Source: an uncultured Clostridia bacterium (lineage in GTDB: Bacteria; Bacillota; Clostridia; TANB77; CAG-508). From it: a stretch of 47,842 bases of DNA. Of this stretch, positions 26,021-35,986 are shown in pieces (position 1 is the first letter of the stretch; each line of letters starts with the position of its first letter). A program made the position numbers and the translations under genes. Location of the stretch: NCBI GenBank assembly GCA_947627295.1, contig CANQVJ010000010.1, positions 1 through 47,842 on the forward strand. Reading direction: 5' to 3'. The notes under the pieces were generated by a model. That model ran no database searches. It saw only the letters and a list, made by a program, of their open reading frames with translations, and was not told where the DNA came from.

Positions 26021-26049
26021 TTGAAAAATGCAATAAAAATTGATATAAT
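26021..26049 (+). promoter_or_regulatory. Promoter of the DUF4044-like/cdaA/truA genes
   Basis: TTGAAA at 26021-26026 and TATAAT at 26044-26049 with a 17-base spacer, 32 bases before the ATG of the small membrane protein. Confidence 0.72.
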
Positions 26050-26080
26050 ATATATGTACGAATTAGAAAGGGTGAATACA

Positions 26081-26251
26081 ATGAAAAAAGACAATAAAGA
26101 AAAGAAAGAAAAAAAGGCAAAAAAGAAAGTAAGCCGTGAACAAGCTAAATATGATAGAGGACAAATCTTTGTAAAAATTATAGCAGGAATTTTAGCAATA
26201 ATGATGTTAGCTGCAGTAGCAACTTCAGTTATATACATTTTATTTACTTAG
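26081..26251 (+). CDS. Small single-helix membrane protein (DUF4044-like)
   Basis: A 56-residue protein with a very basic Lys/Glu-rich first half and one hydrophobic helix near residues 30-52, ending soon after. The pattern resembles small DUF4044-type Firmicutes proteins, but this is a judgement from shape. The ATG at 26081 follows AAAGGGTGA. The open frame extends upstream to 26018, which overlaps the promoter, so the shorter start is chosen. It sits 26 bases before cdaA. Confidence 0.6.
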   Translation: MKKDNKEKKEKKAKKKVSREQAKYDRGQIFVKIIAGILAIMMLAAVATSVIYILFT

Positions 26252-26277
26252 GAAAAAATAAAAAATAGGAGAAATTT

Positions 26278-27189
26278 ATGGGAGTAGAATTAGGAAAGCT
26301 TTGGCAAAACTTTTATCAACAAAATATAGTAACATACATAAAAGATAGTTTGCAAAGTCCATATAGCTTAATAACATTAATTTTAGATATAACAATAGTA
26401 TTATTTTTATTCTATTGTATATTTAGAGTATTAAAAGAATCTAGAGCATGGCAATTAATTAAAGGAATAGCATTACTTATAATTATAACATGGCTAAGTT
26501 CATTACTAAATTTAAAAATATTAAATTCAATTTTATCAATAATAATGAACTTTGGTGTTATAGCAATAATAATTTTATTCCAGCCAGAATTAAGAAGAGG
26601 ACTTGAACAACTTGGAACAAACAAATTTGCAAAATTTTTTGGTATTACAAAAGATTTGGAAGCCAAAACTAAAGAGGATGTATATAAAATAGTAATAGCA
26701 ACAATGGAGCTTGCTAAGCAAAGAACAGGAGCACTAATAGTAATTGAAAGAGATATAAAAATAAAAGATATAATTTCAAGAGGAATTGAAATTGATGCAG
26801 AAGTTTCTCCACAACTATTAGTTAATATATTTGTTCCAAATACACCATTACATGACGGAGCTGTAGTTATAAGTAATAATAAAATAGCAGCAGCAGCATG
26901 TGTGTTACCATTAGCAGATGATAAAAACATAGCAAAAGAGTTAGGTACAAGACATAGAGCAGCAGTTGGAATTTCAAGAGAATCTGATAGTATTGTTGTT
27001 GTAGTATCAGAAGAAACAGGAAAAATTTCAATTGCAAAAGACGGAACATTAATTGCAGACCTTAGAGAAGATGTTTTGAAAAAAATATTAATAGAAAATA
27101 TTGTTACCAAAAGATTTGGTAATGCAAATGCAAACAAAGCAAGAATAAATAAAATAAAACAAAAAATAAATAAAATTAATAAAGGGTAG
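26278..27189 (+). CDS. cdaA: Diadenylate cyclase CdaA
   Basis: CdaA makes cyclic di-AMP from two ATP and controls potassium and cell-wall balance. The 303-residue protein has three N-terminal membrane helices (about residues 30-95) and the DisA-N cyclase domain with the DGA motif (HDGAVVI) and the RHR motif (GTRHRAAVGIS). Length is slightly longer than usual due to a basic Lys/Asn tail. In many Firmicutes cdaA is followed by cdaR and glmM. Here truA follows instead. The start follows AGGAG. Confidence 0.94.
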   Translation: MGVELGKLWQNFYQQNIVTYIKDSLQSPYSLITLILDITIVLFLFYCIFRVLKESRAWQLIKGIALLIIITWLSSLLNLKILNSILSIIMNFGVIAIIILFQPELRRGLEQLGTNKFAKFFGITKDLEAKTKEDVYKIVIATMELAKQRTGALIVIERDIKIKDIISRGIEIDAEVSPQLLVNIFVPNTPLHDGAVVISNNKIAAAACVLPLADDKNIAKELGTRHRAAVGISRESDSIVVVVSEETGKISIAKDGTLIADLREDVLKKILIENIVTKRFGNANANKARINKIKQKINKINKG

Positions 27190-27206
27190 TAAGCTAACTA
27201 CCCTTT
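27181..27206 (+). terminator. Hairpin at the cdaA stop codon
   Basis: AAAGGGTAG at 27181-27189 pairs with CTACCCTTT at 27198-27206 around an 8-base loop. It lacks a T tract and lies 15 bases before truA, so it could be an attenuating hairpin or a weak terminator. Confidence 0.5.
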
Positions 27207-27220
27207 AATTGGAGTGAGAA

Positions 27221-27962
27221 ATGAGAAATATTAAATTAACAATTGAATATGACGGTAAAGATTTTAACCGGGTGGCAGAAGCAACCTAGCAAATTAAACA
27301 TACAAGGAACAATTGAAAAGGCAATAGAAGCTATTACAAAAGAAGAAGTAGATTTAAAAGCTTCAGGTAGAACCGATGCTGGCGTTCATGCCTTTGGCCA
27401 AGTTGCTAACTTTACCACAAATTCTAATATACCAATAGAAAAAATACCAATAGCAATAAATACAAATCTAAAAAAATCAATAAGAATAATAAAGGCTGAA
27501 GAAATGCCAGAAAAATTTCATAGTAGACTTTCATGCAAGAAAAAAACTTATAGGTATGTTATAAATAATTCTGAATATGGAACAGCAATATATAGAAATT
27601 TAGAAACACATATTCCAAATAAATTAGATATTCAATTAATGCAAAAGGCAGTAAAATATTTTGAAGGAACACATGATTTTAAAGCATTTAAGGCAAGTGG
27701 GACAAGTAGTAAAAATAGTGTTAGAACAATTTATAAAGCAGAAGTAAAAGAAATGCCAGATAAAAGAATATATATAGAGCTAACAGGAAATGGATTTTTA
27801 TATAACATGGTTAGAATAATTGCAGGAACAGTAGTTGAAGTTGGACAAGGAAAACTAAAACCAGAAGAAATACCGAACATAATAAAACAGCAAAAAAGAG
27901 AGCTAGCTGGAAAAACATTACCTGCAAGAGGTTTGTATTTATTAAATGTAGAATATGACTAG
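27221..27962 (+). CDS. truA: tRNA pseudouridine(38-40) synthase TruA, one +1 shift
   Basis: TruA converts U38-U40 in the anticodon arm of many tRNAs to pseudouridine, which supports frame maintenance. The first 16 codons give MRNIKLTIEYDGKDFN. Skipping the C at 27269 (AAC [C] GGG TGG CAG) gives FNGWQKQPS, the canonical TruA start motif (Y-D-G-x2-F-x-G-W-Q). The remaining frame has ASGRTDAGVHA with the catalytic Asp, and GNGFLYNMVRIIAGT. The product is 246 residues, a usual length. The start follows TTGGAGTGAG. Without the shift translation stops at 27287, after 22 codons. Confidence 0.92.
27269..27272 (+). other. CGGG +1 shift site in truA
   Basis: In-frame CGG at codon 17. Skipping C gives Gly of the conserved FNGWQ motif. 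The zero frame ends at TAG 27287-27289. Confidence 0.93.
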
Positions 27963-28029
27963 ACTTTACAAATATTGAAAAATATGGTAAAATAATAAAA
28001 GTGGTTTGATTATAATAAAGGAGTAAAAA

Positions 28030-28872
28030 ATGTTAGAAGTAATATCAGATACAATAATTGATGTTTTAAAATTAATACCCTTTTTATTTATTACATATTT
28101 AATAATGGAATATATTGAGCACAAAACCAGTAAAAAAGCGCAAAAGAAAATAAAAAAGGCAGGCAAATGGGGAACAGTGTGGGGAAGCTTTTTAGGAATA
28201 ATCCCACAATGTGGTTTTAGTGCATCAGCTACAAATTTATATGCGGCAAGGGTAATAACTCTTGGTAGTTTAATATCAGTATATTTATCTACATCTGATG
28301 AAATGCTACCAATCTTAATATCAGAAAATGTAGCATTGCCAGTGATTCTAAAAATATTAGCAATAAAACTGGTAATAGGAATAATAGCAGGTATTGTAAT
28401 AGATTTAATTTTCAAAAGTAAAGAGGAAGATAATAAAATAATAGACCTATGTGAAGAAGAACATTGTCATTGCAACCATAACGGTATAGTAAAATCAAGC
28501 TTAAAACATACATTAAATATTGTAATATTTATTTTGATAGTTACATTTGCTATTAATTTAATAATCCATTTCATTGGAGAAGAAACACTTTCGCAAATAC
28601 TTACAAATAGGCCAATTCTAGGTCCAATAATAGCAGGATTAATAGGGCTAATTCCAAATTGTGCTGCATCTGTAACATTAACACAAATGTATTTGCAAAA
28701 TATAATATCAGGTTCATCAATGATAGCAGGATTATTAGTTGGAGCAGGAGTAGGGCTAGCAGTATTATACAAAACGAATAAGAATTTAAAAGAAAATATA
28801 AAAATAACAGTTTTACTATATGCAGTTGGTGTTATATCAGGAATAGTTTTAGAGTTTATAAATATAATATAA
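28030..28872 (+). CDS. Putative heavy-metal exporter (ArsP_2 family)
   Basis: A 280-residue polytopic membrane protein with two related halves, each with a Pro-x-Cys hallmark: GIIPQCGFSASATNLY near residues 55-70 and GLIPNCAASVTLTQMY near 212-227. A His/Cys-rich loop (EEHCHCNHN, about residues 143-151) between the halves may bind metal. This fits the 10TM heavy-metal exporter family known as ArsP_2. Substrate is unknown, with organoarsenic or manganese proposed for relatives. The ATG follows AAAGGAG. A terminator follows directly. Confidence 0.75.
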   Translation: MLEVISDTIIDVLKLIPFLFITYLIMEYIEHKTSKKAQKKIKKAGKWGTVWGSFLGIIPQCGFSASATNLYAARVITLGSLISVYLSTSDEMLPILISENVALPVILKILAIKLVIGIIAGIVIDLIFKSKEEDNKIIDLCEEEHCHCNHNGIVKSSLKHTLNIVIFILIVTFAINLIIHFIGEETLSQILTNRPILGPIIAGLIGLIPNCAASVTLTQMYLQNIISGSSMIAGLLVGAGVGLAVLYKTNKNLKENIKITVLLYAVGVISGIVLEFINII

Positions 28873-28900
28873 AAAAATTCGGCAAAGCGCCGAATTTTTT
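28872..28900. terminator. Bidirectional terminator between the exporter and the VirD4-like gene
   Basis: AAAAAATTCGGC at 28872-28883 pairs with GCCGAATTTTTT at 28889-28900 around a 5-base loop. T tracts lie on both strands. Confidence 0.9.
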
Positions 28901-31241
28901 AATTGTTCTTCTTTTTATTGTGAGGGTTAATAATTGCATCCTCATTATCAAAAACATAATTTGAATCTGTTGTATTCATTTTTATTGGATCTGTTTCAGA
29001 AGCATTTTCTTGGCTTCTAAAGTTTACATTTCTATAATCAAATTTTCTTCTACCAAGTCCTGCTGGATCATCTGAGTTAGCAGAATTTGAATCTTCAGAA
29101 TTAGCAACTTTCTCAAAATCATAAGATTTAGAAGTATGCTTTTCTTTATATTTTGATTCCAAAAATTTAAATCTACCTGTACCAACTTTATGCCTACCTT
29201 CATTTGTAAGAATTTTATATGCACATTTTGTTAATCCAAGAGCATTTTGCAATTTGCTTTCTCTAAAGAACTTAACAAATTTCCAAGAGATAGAACTGTA
29301 TTTAGGATCATATTGCATTTTTTCCATATCCATAGAATTGGTGTAAGACCACTCTCTGTGCATACCAAATTCATTACTCCACCACTCAAGTTCACCCCAT
29401 TCAGCTTCACCGGTAAATATTTTGTTACCACAGTTAGAAAGAATAGTATTTCTAAAATCTTCAGAAGATGAAGCAGGTGAAAGTTGAGCTAAGTTCTGAG
29501 TAGTAATGGTAACACCAATTTTATATTTTCTAAACATTGTAAAGATTGGTTCTGTATCTTTACAAATAAAGTCTGCAAATTCGTCAATATATAAGAAGTT
29601 TGGTATACGAGAGGTAGTGGTTCCTGGTCTTCTTAAAACTGCATTTTCTAAAGAGATTAAGAAGAATAATCCAAAAGCTCTATGAGCAGAAGGTCCTAAA
29701 TCACCACGCCTTGTACAAATAAATGTAATTTCACCATTGGCAAGTAAGTCGTCAAAATTAATGTTGTTATGCCTATTACATAAAATTGAATTTACACCAG
29801 GCATCCTAAGTAAATTATCAAGTTGAGAAGTAGTAGCAAATAAATATTTTTCTATACTTTCTCTACCAGGTGAACCTTGGTAAAAATACTTTTCAAAATA
29901 TGAAATTTGAACAGCATATTTTTTAGCAAGTTCAGGTTCATGTGCCATTATTTTGCACATCTTTTCAACTAAATCAAAATTGCTAAGCATTTTTAACATA
30001 TCTTTCATATTTGGAAGTGCACCTTCGTTCATACGAGGATACATTTCTTTTAATAATATTGCTAAGTTTTCAATTGCTCTCATAGCAACATCTTCTCTAT
30101 AAACTTCTGAAGCTCCTTTGTGATTTTCTAAGTACATAGCTTTTAAAGCAGAAGAAATTGTCATAGCAATTTTAGTAGGGTCGTCATAAACAAATGGGTT
30201 TAATCCAACAGAATTTACATTTGTTGGGTCGACTAAATTATATCCAAATCCATAATTATTACAAATATCAATCATGTGAGCAATAACTTCATAATCTGGA
30301 GACATTAGTGTTAAACCTAAATCTTTATAAACTGGATCACTACCATTATCAAGAATAATTTTTTTTGTGAAAGCTTTAAAAGCAGCTTCTTTTCCACTAA
30401 CAGGTGAAATCATACTTAAATTAAAATTATTATTTAAATAATTGTTGTCATAAGGAGCATTTAAATATGCCATTTTAGATTTTAAAGCTGCATAGCCAAG
30501 TTCTTTGCCAGCCTCTTTAAAGAAATATTTTTTCTCAACATCTTTAGCCATAATAGGCTCAAGAATTAGTGAAGTTTTACCAGTGCCTGTTCCACCGCAA
30601 ACAAACATTGAACGAAATCTAGCAGACTCTGGAATAGTTACTTTAGCGCCAGTTTCGTCATCTGAACAAAGATATACTTCATAAGAATATACACCTCTAC
30701 CAACTTTTGTATCAGATAGGTTTATACCACGGTAATCCCAAATAGAACGCTTTTGATCTTTACTATCATTTATACCAAAGAATAGCCATTTGAACAATGG
30801 AAAAATTGTTAAAAGTGGCAAATATAATGAAATGCTAGTAAATGCTGGACCAACTAATTCATTAAAATCAGTAATAATTTCTACATAATTTGGAACTGAT
30901 ATAAATAGCATCCACATTGCAAAATTAAGCCATTGCGTAAACATGGATATAGCTATAATATACAAACCTATTATATATAAGTAAAATAATTTAACCTTCA
31001 TATTTTTTGATGAAGCAAATGATGAAGGACCAGAAAATGAAAAAGCAAGCATAGGGCATGCTAAAGCAAGTGTGTATTCAATTGGTCCCCAATAAGATAC
31101 TGAAACACCGGTAAAAATCATTAAAAGCATTTCTACAAGTCTATCAACTGCAAGATAGATAGAAATAAGAGTAAATATATATGTTGCAAAAGTGTTTCTA
31201 TCAGTGTGAAGTTTCTTTAAAAATTTATCTATAAATTTCAT
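28899..31241 (-). CDS. Solitary VirD4/TraG-type coupling ATPase
   Basis: A 780-residue protein with four or so N-terminal membrane helices (to about residue 155), Walker A GTGTGKT at about 217-223, a Walker B region FLYIDEFADFI near 555-565, TTQNLAQL and the TraG/VirD4 C-terminal ATPase pattern. This family energises DNA or protein transfer through type IV secretion. The C-terminal 80 residues are hydrophilic and Asn/Ser-rich. No relaxase, VirB4 or other conjugation gene is in the window, and neighbours are housekeeping genes, so a stand-alone or distant-partner role is likely. The start follows AAAGGGTT. Codon use looks like that of its neighbours. Confidence 0.85.
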   Translation of the reverse strand: MKFIDKFLKKLHTDRNTFATYIFTLISIYLAVDRLVEMLLMIFTGVSVSYWGPIEYTLALACPMLAFSFSGPSSFASSKNMKVKLFYLYIIGLYIIAISMFTQWLNFAMWMLFISVPNYVEIITDFNELVGPAFTSISLYLPLLTIFPLFKWLFFGINDSKDQKRSIWDYRGINLSDTKVGRGVYSYEVYLCSDDETGAKVTIPESARFRSMFVCGGTGTGKTSLILEPIMAKDVEKKYFFKEAGKELGYAALKSKMAYLNAPYDNNYLNNNFNLSMISPVSGKEAAFKAFTKKIILDNGSDPVYKDLGLTLMSPDYEVIAHMIDICNNYGFGYNLVDPTNVNSVGLNPFVYDDPTKIAMTISSALKAMYLENHKGASEVYREDVAMRAIENLAILLKEMYPRMNEGALPNMKDMLKMLSNFDLVEKMCKIMAHEPELAKKYAVQISYFEKYFYQGSPGRESIEKYLFATTSQLDNLLRMPGVNSILCNRHNNINFDDLLANGEITFICTRRGDLGPSAHRAFGLFFLISLENAVLRRPGTTTSRIPNFLYIDEFADFICKDTEPIFTMFRKYKIGVTITTQNLAQLSPASSSEDFRNTILSNCGNKIFTGEAEWGELEWWSNEFGMHREWSYTNSMDMEKMQYDPKYSSISWKFVKFFRESKLQNALGLTKCAYKILTNEGRHKVGTGRFKFLESKYKEKHTSKSYDFEKVANSEDSNSANSDDPAGLGRRKFDYRNVNFRSQENASETDPIKMNTTDSNYVFDNEDAIINPHNKKKNN

Positions 31242-31374
31242 AAAATTAACCCTTTCATCATAAATAAAACTTTCACATATATTATCCTACAAAATTGCGA
31301 AAAAATCAAGTTTTTCTAAATAAAAAGTAATAAATAATGAAAAAAATTATAAAATCGTAATAAGGGGGAGTAGT

Positions 31375-31635
31375 ATGAATACTAACACTATAACTTACAT
31401 AGCTACAGTTTGTTTTTTATTTTTGTTTGGAAGAATCTTTTTCAAGCCAATAAAAAAGGTTTTAAAGTTAATTTTAAATTCAATATTAGGTGGAATTGCA
31501 ATATTTGCTATAAATTTAATAGGGGCAAATTTTAATTTTCACATTGGGTTAAATTTCTTTACCACAATATTGGTAGGGCTTTTAGGACTTCCAGGAGCAA
31601 TGTTTTTAATTATTGTGAAAATTTTAGTTGGATAA
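31375..31635 (+). CDS. bofA: Pro-sigma-K processing inhibitor BofA
   Basis: BofA sits in the outer forespore membrane and inhibits the SpoIVFB protease that activates sigma-K during sporulation. The 86-residue protein has two hydrophobic segments and the diagnostic C-terminus GLLGLPGAMFLIIVKIL, with GGIAIFAINLIG before it. The ATG follows AAGGGGGAG. Along with spoVT it marks an endospore former. carA follows 52 bases later. Confidence 0.88.
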   Translation: MNTNTITYIATVCFLFLFGRIFFKPIKKVLKLILNSILGGIAIFAINLIGANFNFHIGLNFFTTILVGLLGLPGAMFLIIVKILVG

Positions 31636-31687
31636 TTTTTAAATTTATGTTATTATTAATGTAATCATTAAAAAGGAGAAAAAGAAA

Positions 31688-32766
31688 ATGAATAAAAAAA
31701 TTGTATTAGAAGACGGAGAAGAATATTATGGGACAGGCTTCGGAGCCAATAAGGAAGCCGTATATGAAATAGTATTTAATACATCAATGGTGGGCTATCA
31801 AGAAATTGTGTCAGACCCTTCATATACATATCAAATGGTAGTTATGACATACCCATTAATCGGAAATTATGGAATTACAGATGATGATTATGAAACAAAA
31901 CAACCCACAATAGGTGGTATGGTAGTAAGAGAATACAATGACCTACCAAGCAATTTTAGATATACCAAAACATTATCAGAATATTTAGAAGAGAACGATA
32001 TTCCAGGAATTGCAGGAGTAGATACAAGAAAGCTAACTAGAAGCATCAGAGAAAAGGGTAGCAGAAAAGCAATAATTACAGATGCAAAAACAAAAAAGGA
32101 AGATGCTCTTAAAAAAATAAAGCAATATAAAATGCCAAAAGATGCAGTAGAAAAAGTAAGTTGCAAAAAGAAATGGTATTCAAGAACTTCAAATCCAAAA
32201 TACAATGTCGTAGCGGTCGATTGTGGAATAAAGTTAAACATTATAAGAAGTTTAAACAAAAGAAGATGCAATGTTACAGTCGTTCCATATAATACAACCG
32301 CAAAGGAAATAGAAGAATTAAAGCCAGACGGCGTGTTTTTATCAAATGGACCTCGGCGACCCAGAGAATGTTAAAGAAGTAATTTCTCTTGTTAAAAAAA
32401 TAAAGGGAAAATACCCAATATTTCGGCATTTGTTTAGGACATCAAATAATAAGTTTAGCATATGGTGCAAAAACATATAAGCTAAAATTTGGACATAGGG
32501 GAGGAAATCACCCAGTAAAAAATTTAGAAACAGATAAAATAGAAATAACTTCACAAAACCATAGTTATGCAGTTGATGAAGAATCTTTAAAAAAGACTAA
32601 GTTAAAGGTAACACATAAAAATATATTAGATAATACAATAGAAGGAGTAGAGTGCAAAAAAGATAAAATATTTTCTGTACAATATCATCCAGAAAGTGCA
32701 CCTGGCCCACAAGATAGCAGTTATTTGTTCGATAAATTTATTAAATTAATGGAAAAGGAAGGGTGA
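31688..32766 (+). CDS. carA: Carbamoyl-phosphate synthase small subunit, two +1 shifts
   Basis: CarA is the glutaminase that supplies ammonia to CarB for carbamoyl phosphate, a precursor of arginine and pyrimidines. The N-terminal domain (31688-32353, 222 codons) has [17 protein letters not shown], the GMVVREY motif and GVDTRKLTR. Skipping C at 32354 gives SNGPGDPEN, and skipping C at 32424 gives [10 protein letters not shown], which contains the catalytic Cys. The third segment has SQNHSYAV and VQYHPE with the active-site His. The product is 358 residues, the usual length. Without the first shift, the glutaminase domain is lost at 32372. carB follows after 5 bases. Confidence 0.93.
32354..32357 (+). 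other. CGGC +1 shift site 1 in carA
   Basis: CCT [C] GGC GAC gives the conserved GPGDP motif of the glutaminase domain. The zero frame ends at TAA 32372-32374. Confidence 0.95.
32424..32427 (+). other. CGGC +1 shift site 2 in carA
   Basis: TTT [C] GGC ATT TGT gives F-G-I-C, the nucleophile elbow of the glutaminase. It lies 23 codons after site 1. Confidence 0.95.
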
Positions 32767-32771
32767 AATAA

Positions 32772-35700
32772 ATGCCAAAAAGAAAAGATATAAAAACAGT
32801 ATTGGTGATAGGGTCTCGGTCCAATAGTAATTGGGCAAGCAGCAGAGTTTGATTATGCAGGAACTCAAGCATGTTTAGCATTAAAAGAAGAAGGGTACAA
32901 AGTAATTTTAGTAAATTCAAACCCTGCAACAATTATGACAGACACAACAATTGCTGATAAAGTATATATGGAACCACTATCAATTGAATATGTAGCAAAA
33001 ATAATTAGATATGAAAGGCCAGACGCAATACTTCCAGGTATAGGCGGTCAAACAGGCTTAAATATTGCAATGAAGTTATACAAAAAAGGTGTATTGCAAG
33101 AGTGCCAGGTAGAACTACTTGGTACAAGCAGTGAAAGTATAGAAAAGGCGGAAGATAGAGAAAAATTTAAAGAGTTATGTGAGAGTTTAGGAGAGCCAGT
33201 ACTTCCTTCAGTTATAGCAACAAATTTAGAAGAAGGAATAAAAGCAGCAGAAGAAATAGGCTACCCTGTAATACTAAGGCCAGCATTTACTTTAGGTGGT
33301 ACAGGTGGAGGCTTTGCAGACAATGAAGAACAATTAGAACAAATTATGAAAAATGCATTAGAGTTATCCCCAGTACATCAAGTTTTAGTTGAAAAAAGTA
33401 TAAAAGGATATAAAGAAATAGAATATGAAGTAATTAGAGATAGTAATGATACAGCAATAACTGTTTGTAACATGGAAAATTTAGACCCAGTTCGGAATTC
33501 ATACAGGAGATTCAACAGTAGTTGCACCAAGTCAAACTCTTACAAATAAAGAATATCAGTTATTAAGAGATAGTAGTTTAAAAATAATAAGAGCATTAAA
33601 AATTGAAGGTGGATGCAATGTTCAATTTGCATTAGACCCACACTCATTTAAATACTATTTAATTGAAGTAAATCCGAGGGTGTCTAGGTCGTCTGCTTTG
33701 GCTTCAAAAGCAAGCGGATATCCAATAGCAAGAGTTTCAGCCAAAATTGCAGTAGGTATGAGATTGGACGAAATTGAACTAGCTAACACACCAGCTAGCT
33801 TTGAACCAGCTTTAGATTACATAGTGACTAAAGTTGCAAGATTTCCATTTGACAAATTCACACTAGCATCAAACAAGTTAAGTACTCAAATGAAGGCAAC
33901 AGGCGAGGTTATGAGTGTAGGAAGAAGTTTTGAAGAAAGTTTATTAAAAGCTGTGCGTTCATTGGAAATAGGAGTGGACCATTTATATATGCCAAAATTC
34001 GAAGAATATGAAATAGAAGAATTAATGGAATATATAAAAGACGGCACAGATGATAGAATTTTTGCAATAGCAGAATTAATCAGAAGACATACAGATTTAG
34101 GTTTAATATATAACACAACAAAAATAGATATGTTTTTCTTAGAAAAAATAAAAAATATAATAAACATGGAAAACAAACTTAAAGAGAAAAAAGATGTAAA
34201 GACACTCGCAAAAGCAAAAAGATTAGGATTTAGTGATAGTTATATTGCAAAAGTTTGGAAGAAAAAAGAGATAGACATATATAAATTAAGAAAAAAAGAA
34301 AATATTTGGCCAGTATATAAAATGATAGATACATGTAGTAGCGAATTTGAAAGCTATGTACCATACTTCTATTCTACATATGAAGAGGAAAATGAATCAA
34401 TAGTAAGCAACAATAAAAAAATAATAGTTCTGGGAGCAGGTCCAATAAGAATAGGGCAGGGGGTTGAATTCGACTATTCAACTGTCCATGCAATTCAAAC
34501 AATCAAAAAAGCAGGTTATGAGGCAATAATAATAAACAACAATCCAGAAACAGTTTCAACAGATTACACAACAAGTGATAAACTTTATTTTGAACCACTT
34601 ACTGTTGAAGATGTTATGAATATTATTGAATTAGAAAAGCCTGAGGGAGTAATTGCAGCACTTGGAGGCCAAACTGCTATAAACCTTGCTGAGCCACTTT
34701 ATAAAAGAGGAGTAAAAATAATAGGAACAGATGTAAAAGCAATTGAAAGGGCAGAAAATAGAGATTCATTTGAAAAAGTAATGGAAAAACTAAATTTATT
34801 ACAGCCAAAAGGAGAAGCGGTTACAAATATAAAAGAGGGTATTAGAGTTGCAGAAGAAATAGGATACCCAGTTTTAGTTAGGCCAAGCTATGTTTTGGGT
34901 GGAAGAGCAATGCAAATAGTTTCATGTAAAAAGGCGTTGGAAAGATATTTAAAAACAGCAGTTTCAATAAATAAAAAGCAACCAGTATTAGTAGATAAAT
35001 ATATAACAGGGAAAGAATTAGAAGTTGATGCAGTTTGCGACGGAAGAGAAGTATTTGTACCAGGAATAATAGAGCATGTTGAGAAGACTGGAATCCACTC
35101 AGGAGATAGTATTAGCATATATCCAACATTTAGTGTAAGTAAAAAAGCAAAAGATAAAATCTTAGATTATACTGTAAAATTGGGCTTAGGAATAGGAATT
35201 GTTGGATTATACAATATTCAATTTATAGTAGATAAAAATGAAGAAGTATATGTAATAGAAGTAAACCCAAGGTCATCAAGAACAGTGCCATTTATTTCAA
35301 AATCAACAGGATATTCATTAGCAGATATAGGAACTCTTGCAATGCTTGGAACTTCACTAAGAGAACAGGGAATTACTGAAACATATCCAAAAGAAAAACA
35401 AAAGTGGTATGTAAAGGCGCCGGCATTTTCGTTTTCAAAATTAAATGGTATGGATGCATATTTATCTCCAGAAATGAAATCTACAGGAGAAGCCATTGGT
35501 TATGATAATAAAATAACAAGAGCACTATATAAAGCTCTACAATCTTCAGGGATGCACCTAGCAAACTATGGAACAATATTTGTAACAATTGCTAGTAAAG
35601 ATAAAGAAGAGGCACTTCCATTAATAAAAAGATTTTATGATTTAGGATTTAATATAGAAGCAACAGAAGGTACAGCAGAATTTCTGAAAAAGCATAATAT

Positions 35701-35947
35701 TAGAACAAGAATTAAGAAAAAAATAAGTGAAGGAAGTCAAGAAATACCAGAAGCATTAAGAAAAGGGTATGTTAGTTATGTAATAAATACTAGAGAAATC
35801 GACGACTTCGACCAAGAATCTGACGGAGCAATAATTAGAAGTTGTGCAGTTCAAAATAATATTCCAGTATTTACAGCACTAGATACAGTAAGAGTTTTGT
35901 TAGATGTATTAGAAGAAATAACATTGGGAATATCAACAATAAATTAA
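32772..35947 (+). CDS. carB: Carbamoyl-phosphate synthase large subunit, two +1 shifts
   Basis: CarB makes carbamoyl phosphate from bicarbonate, ammonia and two ATP, using two ATP-grasp halves and channelled ammonia. The start [15 protein letters not shown] is joined to [15 protein letters not shown] by skipping C at 32817. The first ATP-grasp half continues to NLDPV, joined to [16 protein letters not shown] by skipping C at 33493. The rest has [21 protein letters not shown], the second half with [16 protein letters not shown] and [15 protein letters not shown], and a C-terminal MGS-like allosteric domain. The product is 1057 residues, the normal length. Without the first shift the protein stops at 32850, after 26 codons. 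Confidence 0.95.
32817..32820 (+). other. CGGT +1 shift site 1 in carB
   Basis: TCT [C] GGT CCA gives GSGPIVIGQ, the conserved first ATP-site motif, at codon 16. Confidence 0.95.
33493..33496 (+). other. CGGA +1 shift site 2 in carB
   Basis: GTT [C] GGA ATT CAT gives DPVGIHTGDS, a near-invariant motif. Zero-frame translation ends at 33547-33549. Confidence 0.95.
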
Positions 35948-35976
35948 AAGGAAAGTGATATGCTTTCCTTTTAATT
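35947..35976. terminator. Terminator between carB and the VWA gene
   Basis: AAAGGAAAG at 35947-35955 pairs with CTTTCCTTT at 35963-35971 around a 7-base loop, followed by TAATTT on plus. The minus side is A/T-rich and may serve the VWA gene as well. Confidence 0.78.
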
Positions 35977-35986
35977 TGTATATGTG

